Positions 60,376 through 64,000 of a DNA stretch of 64,000 bases are shown here, piece by piece. The notes below the pieces were generated by a model. The model was not told the DNA's origin, searched no databases, and saw nothing but the letters and a program-made list of their open reading frames with translations. The stretch is taken from NCBI RefSeq assembly GCF_031453555.1, contig NZ_JAVIZM010000001.1, positions 626,001 through 690,000 on the forward strand, in the 5' to 3' direction. A program made the translations under genes and the position numbers. Source of the stretch: Bacillus sp. SLBN-46. Its GTDB lineage: Bacteria; Bacillota; Bacilli; Bacillales; Cytobacillaceae. The stretch's first letter is position 1. Every line of letters starts with the position of its first letter.

Positions 60376-61272
60376 ATGGTCAATCAGGGATTTGCCGGTA
60401 TATATGACAGTAATAATCAAATGCTCGTTTCTCCTGAATCATTTGCCGCACCACCTGAATCATTGACGGAGCAGCTCTTTATTGAAAGATCATTAACTGA
60501 AAATAAATTTTGGTTAAGGATTATGAAAGAGCATTCGTATTTTTTAAGTGAAGGATTCGACCATCATGACAAACATCTTATTCAACAAACCGATCGTTTT
60601 TATTATTATTTTCAGGAACAGGAAAAGAGAGCGTACCAAACTCCCAACAATGTAACCGCAGTGAGAAAATTAAATGAGGACTCTATTCAATTGGTATTAG
60701 GATTAAGAAATTTCAAACGTAATCTCCTTATACTTATTATTAATTGTAAAGTAAAGGGGTTTAATTTCCCTCTGTTGGTCGATCATATTGCCCGAGAAGC
60801 TGAGTATTTTATGAGGACGTTAAAAAAGTTTAATGAGGGAATTTTGGACCCCATTCAGGATGCCATTATCAAAGAGAATGTATTTTGGCTTAAAATTATG
60901 ATGGAACATTCACGTTTTATCGCTTCACTATTGGACCAGTCAGAACGAAATTTAGTAAAAACCGCAAGTAAATTCGGTGACGATTTTGAAGTTCTCCTTA
61001 ATCAAGCTAGAGATGTTGAATCAATGCTATATAAGAAGAGTCCAACTTATCCGATAATCGGAAAGCTTAATAAGGATAGCGAAAGTGCAACACATGAACT
61101 GCGGAATTTTAAACAAGCGGGGTTAGATTTAATAAAAACATGCCAAATACGAAGTGTTATCGATCCATTGTTAGCAGATCATGTAGTAAGGGAAGCGGAT
61201 CATTTCCTCCATATGATTTCTGTTTTAGAACAAAGATTAAAAGTAAAACAGCAAGAAGAGCAGAGTTTATAA
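60376..61272 (+). CDS. DUF2935 family protein with two helical repeats
   Basis: A protein of 298 residues in two homologous halves (about 30-150 and 165-290). Each has the pattern E-x2-FW-L-(R/K)-IM-x-EH-x2-F (ENKFWLRIMKEHSYFL and ENVFWLKIMMEHSRFI) and later a DH-x2-REA-(E/D)-(Y/H)-F motif. The conserved Glu and His residues suggest a metal-binding helical bundle. Function unknown; the family is common in spore-formers. TAGGAGGCG precedes the ATG. Confidence 0.85.
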   Translation: MVNQGFAGIYDSNNQMLVSPESFAAPPESLTEQLFIERSLTENKFWLRIMKEHSYFLSEGFDHHDKHLIQQTDRFYYYFQEQEKRAYQTPNNVTAVRKLNEDSIQLVLGLRNFKRNLLILIINCKVKGFNFPLLVDHIAREAEYFMRTLKKFNEGILDPIQDAIIKENVFWLKIMMEHSRFIASLLDQSERNLVKTASKFGDDFEVLLNQARDVESMLYKKSPTYPIIGKLNKDSESATHELRNFKQAGLDLIKTCQIRSVIDPLLADHVVREADHFLHMISVLEQRLKVKQQEEQSL

Positions 61273-61280
61273 ATATCAGG

Positions 61281-61301
61281 GAGCCTATGGGCTCTTTTTT
61301 T
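61281..61301 (+). terminator. Terminator
   Basis: Stem GAGCC-tatg-GGCTC followed by seven T. Confidence 0.85.
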
Positions 61302-61372
61302 AGCTATTCCAAGAAAGACCAAACAGTATGGAATTTGGTTTTTTATAGGAGTATCGACTCAAGGTTTGGAGC

Positions 61373-62449
61373 CTACTTCTTTGTAGCTTTCGCAATGTTA
61401 CGCAAAACCGAATAAACAAATCGAATGCTTTTTCCCACATATCCGGTACGATTAAAGTTGCCAATGATATACACATCAAATCCAGGGCTATACAGCATAA
61501 ACGAACCCGTCGAACCTAAATGACCCCAAACATGATACTTCTGTGTAAAAGGCTGCATCCGCACTCGCATCAACCCGAATCCATAATCGACGCCGATCCA
61601 CATTTTCGTCCACTGTTGCATCGTCTCCAATGACTCTCTGCTAATTAGCTGACCACCCTCCAAAGCCTTCATAAAAAGGAACAAATCCTCAGATGTGCTC
61701 ACCGTTTGCCCACCCGCATAAATACTGCTAAAGCTCTTATGCTCTGTTACATCCACCTTCTTATCCTTCATAAAAATAGTGGCAACAGGATATTCGCTCA
61801 TCATCGCTGGTTCCGAGTAATGGCATAAATACGAATGCTTCATCCCAAGCGGCTCAAATATGTATTCATGCAAGACTTCGTGGTACGGCTTTCCGGTTAC
61901 TTTTTCAATAATCAGCCCTAACAGATTAAAGCCGGTATTCGAATAGTGGCAGCCCTTACCCGGTGCAAACTTCGGTGTCAAATGCTGCTTCGTCCATTCG
62001 ATTGTTTCCTCCGGAGTCCAAAAGCGGGACGGTTCCTGAAACAACAATTCCTGAAACGAAGGACCCGTTTTCGGCTTCAACTCATAATAATCCGGCAAAC
62101 CAGAGGTATTGCTAACCAAATGATTGATCCGAAGATCCTGCGAGTAATCAGTGCCTTTATAAATGTGCAAGCCTTGGACCAATTCCGCCGGCAAAAATTT
62201 CGCAACCCGATCCTCATAGCTAATTTCACCCTTTTCTACGAGCATCGCAACTAAGACTGCGGTAAACGTCTTGCCAATGCTTGCCGTATGAAAGGGCTGC
62301 TCAGGATTGGCAGGCACGTCACCCGTTTTTCCGCGTGCTAAATTCAAATGGAGATTAAGAGAATCCGAGTGAACGAGCAAATAGGCATGATCAACCTTAG
62401 CATCAGAATCTACGGTCTTGCCGAGCTTTTTTTCAATGACTTGCTTCAT
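61373..62449 (-). CDS. Serine hydrolase, beta-lactamase (class C-like) family
   Basis: A protein of 358 residues. It has the serine beta-lactamase/esterase motifs: S57-I-G-K60 in HTASIGKTFTAVLVA, YSN in GCHYSNTGFNLLGLIIE, and H-x-G in WGHLGSTGSFML near the C-terminus. There is no signal peptide, so it is probably a cytosolic esterase or peptidase rather than a resistance enzyme. Its start overlaps the upstream TetR-type gene by 17 bp, so the two form an operon. Confidence 0.88.
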   Translation of the reverse strand: MKQVIEKKLGKTVDSDAKVDHAYLLVHSDSLNLHLNLARGKTGDVPANPEQPFHTASIGKTFTAVLVAMLVEKGEISYEDRVAKFLPAELVQGLHIYKGTDYSQDLRINHLVSNTSGLPDYYELKPKTGPSFQELLFQEPSRFWTPEETIEWTKQHLTPKFAPGKGCHYSNTGFNLLGLIIEKVTGKPYHEVLHEYIFEPLGMKHSYLCHYSEPAMMSEYPVATIFMKDKKVDVTEHKSFSSIYAGGQTVSTSEDLFLFMKALEGGQLISRESLETMQQWTKMWIGVDYGFGLMRVRMQPFTQKYHVWGHLGSTGSFMLYSPGFDVYIIGNFNRTGYVGKSIRFVYSVLRNIAKATKK

Positions 62450-63062
62450 TAACGTTCCTCCACTTCATACTGATTCTTTGTAAAGAATGATCGAGGGTAC
62501 TCCTCATTTGATTGCCTAATGACCCTTGCCCAGAGGTGATAACCCAGTTAACCAGCGTGCCTAGGTAAATCGTTGACAGGTCCTTCGCTACGTCCTCGGC
62601 CCCCACTTCCATTACGATGATGTCATGTTGTTGGCCGTATTCAACCACTTCTTTTATTACCTTTCGAAAAATAGAGAAGGTATCCTCTAGCAATCTCTTA
62701 TAATTTTCATTAATCGTCACCAAATGCATCATATTTTGTGTAAGTAAGTGGGTTGTATGTAGATTTATAGCCATTTGGACGATTGCTTCCCTCAGCTCTA
62801 GGAGTAAATCTCCCTGAGGGCTTAATTGCTCCTTCATGTATAGTTCAAATGTATGAATCTGTTTAAGATCAAATGCATATAATAGCTGTTCTTTCGAATC
62901 AAAATAGGCAAAAAAGGTGGGCTTACTTATACCTGCTAGCTTTGCGATCTCTTCAATCGTCGTTTTCTGGTACTCCTTTTTTTGAAAAAGCTCCATCGCA
63001 ACCTCTATTAATTTGTTCCGGGTATATTCTTTGTTCTTCTCCCGCTTCAAAAAATCACCCAA
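62433..63062 (-). CDS. TetR/AcrR family transcriptional regulator
   Basis: A protein of 209 residues. The N-terminal helix-turn-helix (about 12-60) reads TRNKLIEVAMELFQKKEYQKTTIEEIAKLAGISKPTFFAYFDSKEQLLYAF; the C-terminal ligand domain is variable. The start is uncertain: TTG at 63062 or TTG at 63050, the latter with GGGTGA 4 nt upstream. It overlaps the serine hydrolase gene and probably controls it and itself, and possibly the divergent membrane protein gene at 63235. Confidence 0.85.
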   Translation of the reverse strand: MGDFLKREKNKEYTRNKLIEVAMELFQKKEYQKTTIEEIAKLAGISKPTFFAYFDSKEQLLYAFDLKQIHTFELYMKEQLSPQGDLLLELREAIVQMAINLHTTHLLTQNMMHLVTINENYKRLLEDTFSIFRKVIKEVVEYGQQHDIIVMEVGAEDVAKDLSTIYLGTLVNWVITSGQGSLGNQMRSTLDHSLQRISMKWRNVNEASH

Positions 63063-63234
63063 TTTCCAAGTAATTAAATAAATGGTAAAAATTTCTTTAC
63101 AAAGACCATTTTACCACTTTATAGTAGGAATAGAAATAAAATTTAACTGGCGGTTAAAATTTCGTCGTAAGGAAGGGTAGGCAATTTCAGCTCTATCATT
63201 CTATTTTTTACCACCTAATTAGGAGGGACTACCA

Positions 63235-63831
63235 ATGCAAAGAAAATTAATATTGTTAGGATGCTATACTTCCATCGCTTCGGGAATTTTGCTGATGCTC
63301 GGACATCTAACAAATCTCTTATCTGGAGAATCCGTGTTAGGAAGTACGTTTGTGTTCTTTGCTCATCTGCTTCTAGTATTTGCGTTTGTTGGCTTGTTTG
63401 TCTTTCAAGGCGATCAGAACGAGACGGACGGATTTTTAGCTCTGCTATTCGGCATCATCGGTAACACGCTTGTCACGGCAGTTATTTTTGTAGAAATTGC
63501 TCAGGCAGCAGGGGAGAAGGCGGGAGCTGTGTTGACCGCACCAGTAATCAAGCCTATGGCTGATTTTGGCCCATTGCTGTTTGTCTTAGGAATTATATTG
63601 TTAGGGATATCCATAATTCGTGGTAAGGTGCTTCCGAAAATCGCTGGCTATTTTTTAGTAGGTGGTACACTTATTTTTGCGGTGGCCAGCATGGTACCGA
63701 CTGGCAGTCTGATAATCGAATTGGTTGGCTCTATTTTTACAGGAGCAGGATTCATCATTGCCGGCCTGAAAGGGCTTAAACCGGGAATCGGCAAACTAAC
63801 AGAGCATGGAAATACAACTGAAAATTTATAG
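63235..63831 (+). CDS. Hypothetical membrane protein
   Basis: A protein of 198 residues with six predicted helices, among them LILLGCYTSIASGILLMLGHL, FVFFAHLLLVFAFVGLFVF, GPLLFVLGIILLGISII and SIFTGAGFIIAGLKGL. Not assigned to a named family. TAGGAGGGAC precedes the ATG. It is divergent from the TetR-type gene (172-bp gap) and may be under its control. Confidence 0.7.
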   Translation: MQRKLILLGCYTSIASGILLMLGHLTNLLSGESVLGSTFVFFAHLLLVFAFVGLFVFQGDQNETDGFLALLFGIIGNTLVTAVIFVEIAQAAGEKAGAVLTAPVIKPMADFGPLLFVLGIILLGISIIRGKVLPKIAGYFLVGGTLIFAVASMVPTGSLIIELVGSIFTGAGFIIAGLKGLKPGIGKLTEHGNTTENL

Positions 63832-63902
63832 TATAGACACTCACCTATGTGAAGCAAATGGAATATCTTATGCTTAATTACCATATGAACGGGGGAAAAA
63901 GC

Positions 63903-64000
63903 ATGGGATATTTTGTTCCGGTAGAGCAGGGTGTAAATTTATATGTGGAAGATATCAATCCGAGCGGTAGCAAGACGATCGTGTTTATCCATGGTTGGCC
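63903..64000 (+). CDS. Alpha/beta hydrolase, 5' part
   Basis: The first 32 codons are in the window; the gene runs off the end. MGYFVPVEQGVNLYVEDINPSG is followed by a beta strand and the oxyanion motif FIHGW, typical of alpha/beta hydrolases such as chloroperoxidase or esterase types. GGGGGAAAAAGC precedes the ATG. It follows the membrane protein gene by 71 bp on the same strand. Confidence 0.75.
   Translation, partial: MGYFVPVEQGVNLYVEDINPSGSKTIVFIHGW

Overview
The window is a chromosomal segment of a spore-forming, low-GC Gram-positive bacterium of the family Bacillaceae. The evidence is strong Shine-Dalgarno sites, frequent TTG and GTG starts, the sporulation genes spoIID, spoIIQ and spoIIID, a complete B. 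subtilis-type rsbR-S-T-U-V-W-sigB-rsbX module, and the conserved order atp ... ywzB-ywmB-murA-spoIID ... spoIIQ ... spoIIID-mbl ... fabZ ... ywpF/ssbB. Gene content and repeat style would suit a Neobacillus-like species, but that placement is inference. No rRNA, tRNA, CRISPR array, prophage or intact transposase gene was seen.

Layout. 1-2.7 kb: end of the ATP synthase operon (atpG partial, atpD, atpC). 2.7-4.06 kb: a long non-coding stretch with a 52-bp tandem array, an unexplained block and a 205-bp palindrome whose right end overlaps the likely nuo promoter. 4.06-14.7 kb: an 11-gene complex I operon nuoABCDHIJKLMN without nuoEFG, with a very long Ala/Lys-rich extension on NuoC. 14.8-32.8 kb: a general-stress block around the sigB operon, with ten candidate sigma-B promoters driving csbD-like, lipoprotein, MscS-like, CorA-like, cardiolipin synthase, GlsB-like and YflT-like genes. 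In this block rsbU carries an apparent single-base frameshift. 33-35 kb: a secreted PIG-L deacetylase/LRR/cell-wall-binding fusion. 35.2-51.5 kb: the conserved sporulation and envelope block (ywzB, ywmB, murA, spoIID, spoIIQ, a PBP3-like protein, spoIIID, mbl, epuA-like, fabZ, ywpF, ssbB) interrupted by NERD, VanZ, alkyltransferase-like and pcp genes. 52-64 kb: accessory genes (3D-domain hydrolase, HIT protein, MFS transporters, MOSC, YciI, HxlR and TetR regulators, aldo/keto reductase, DUF2935, serine hydrolase, alpha/beta hydrolase).

How the genes fit together: ATP synthase and complex I form a respiratory block. The RsbR/S/T stressosome, the RsbU/V/W partner switch, sigma-B and RsbX form a stress block whose apparent targets lie on both sides of it. 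murA, mbl, the PBP, SpoIID and SpoIIQ form a cell-wall and engulfment block.

The most striking unexplained signal is in the gaps. There are eight tandem arrays, counting the split one at 39 kb as one, of five unrelated sequence families. Their periods are about 21 bp (two helical turns) or exactly 52 bp (five turns). Several are preceded by the same terminator-like hairpin, and the GACGAGTAA arrays also share a conserved tail. A 13-bp GGTGYCWGRCACC-type motif (13 exact copies) and a 44-bp near-perfect palindrome (3 copies) are scattered through the same gaps.
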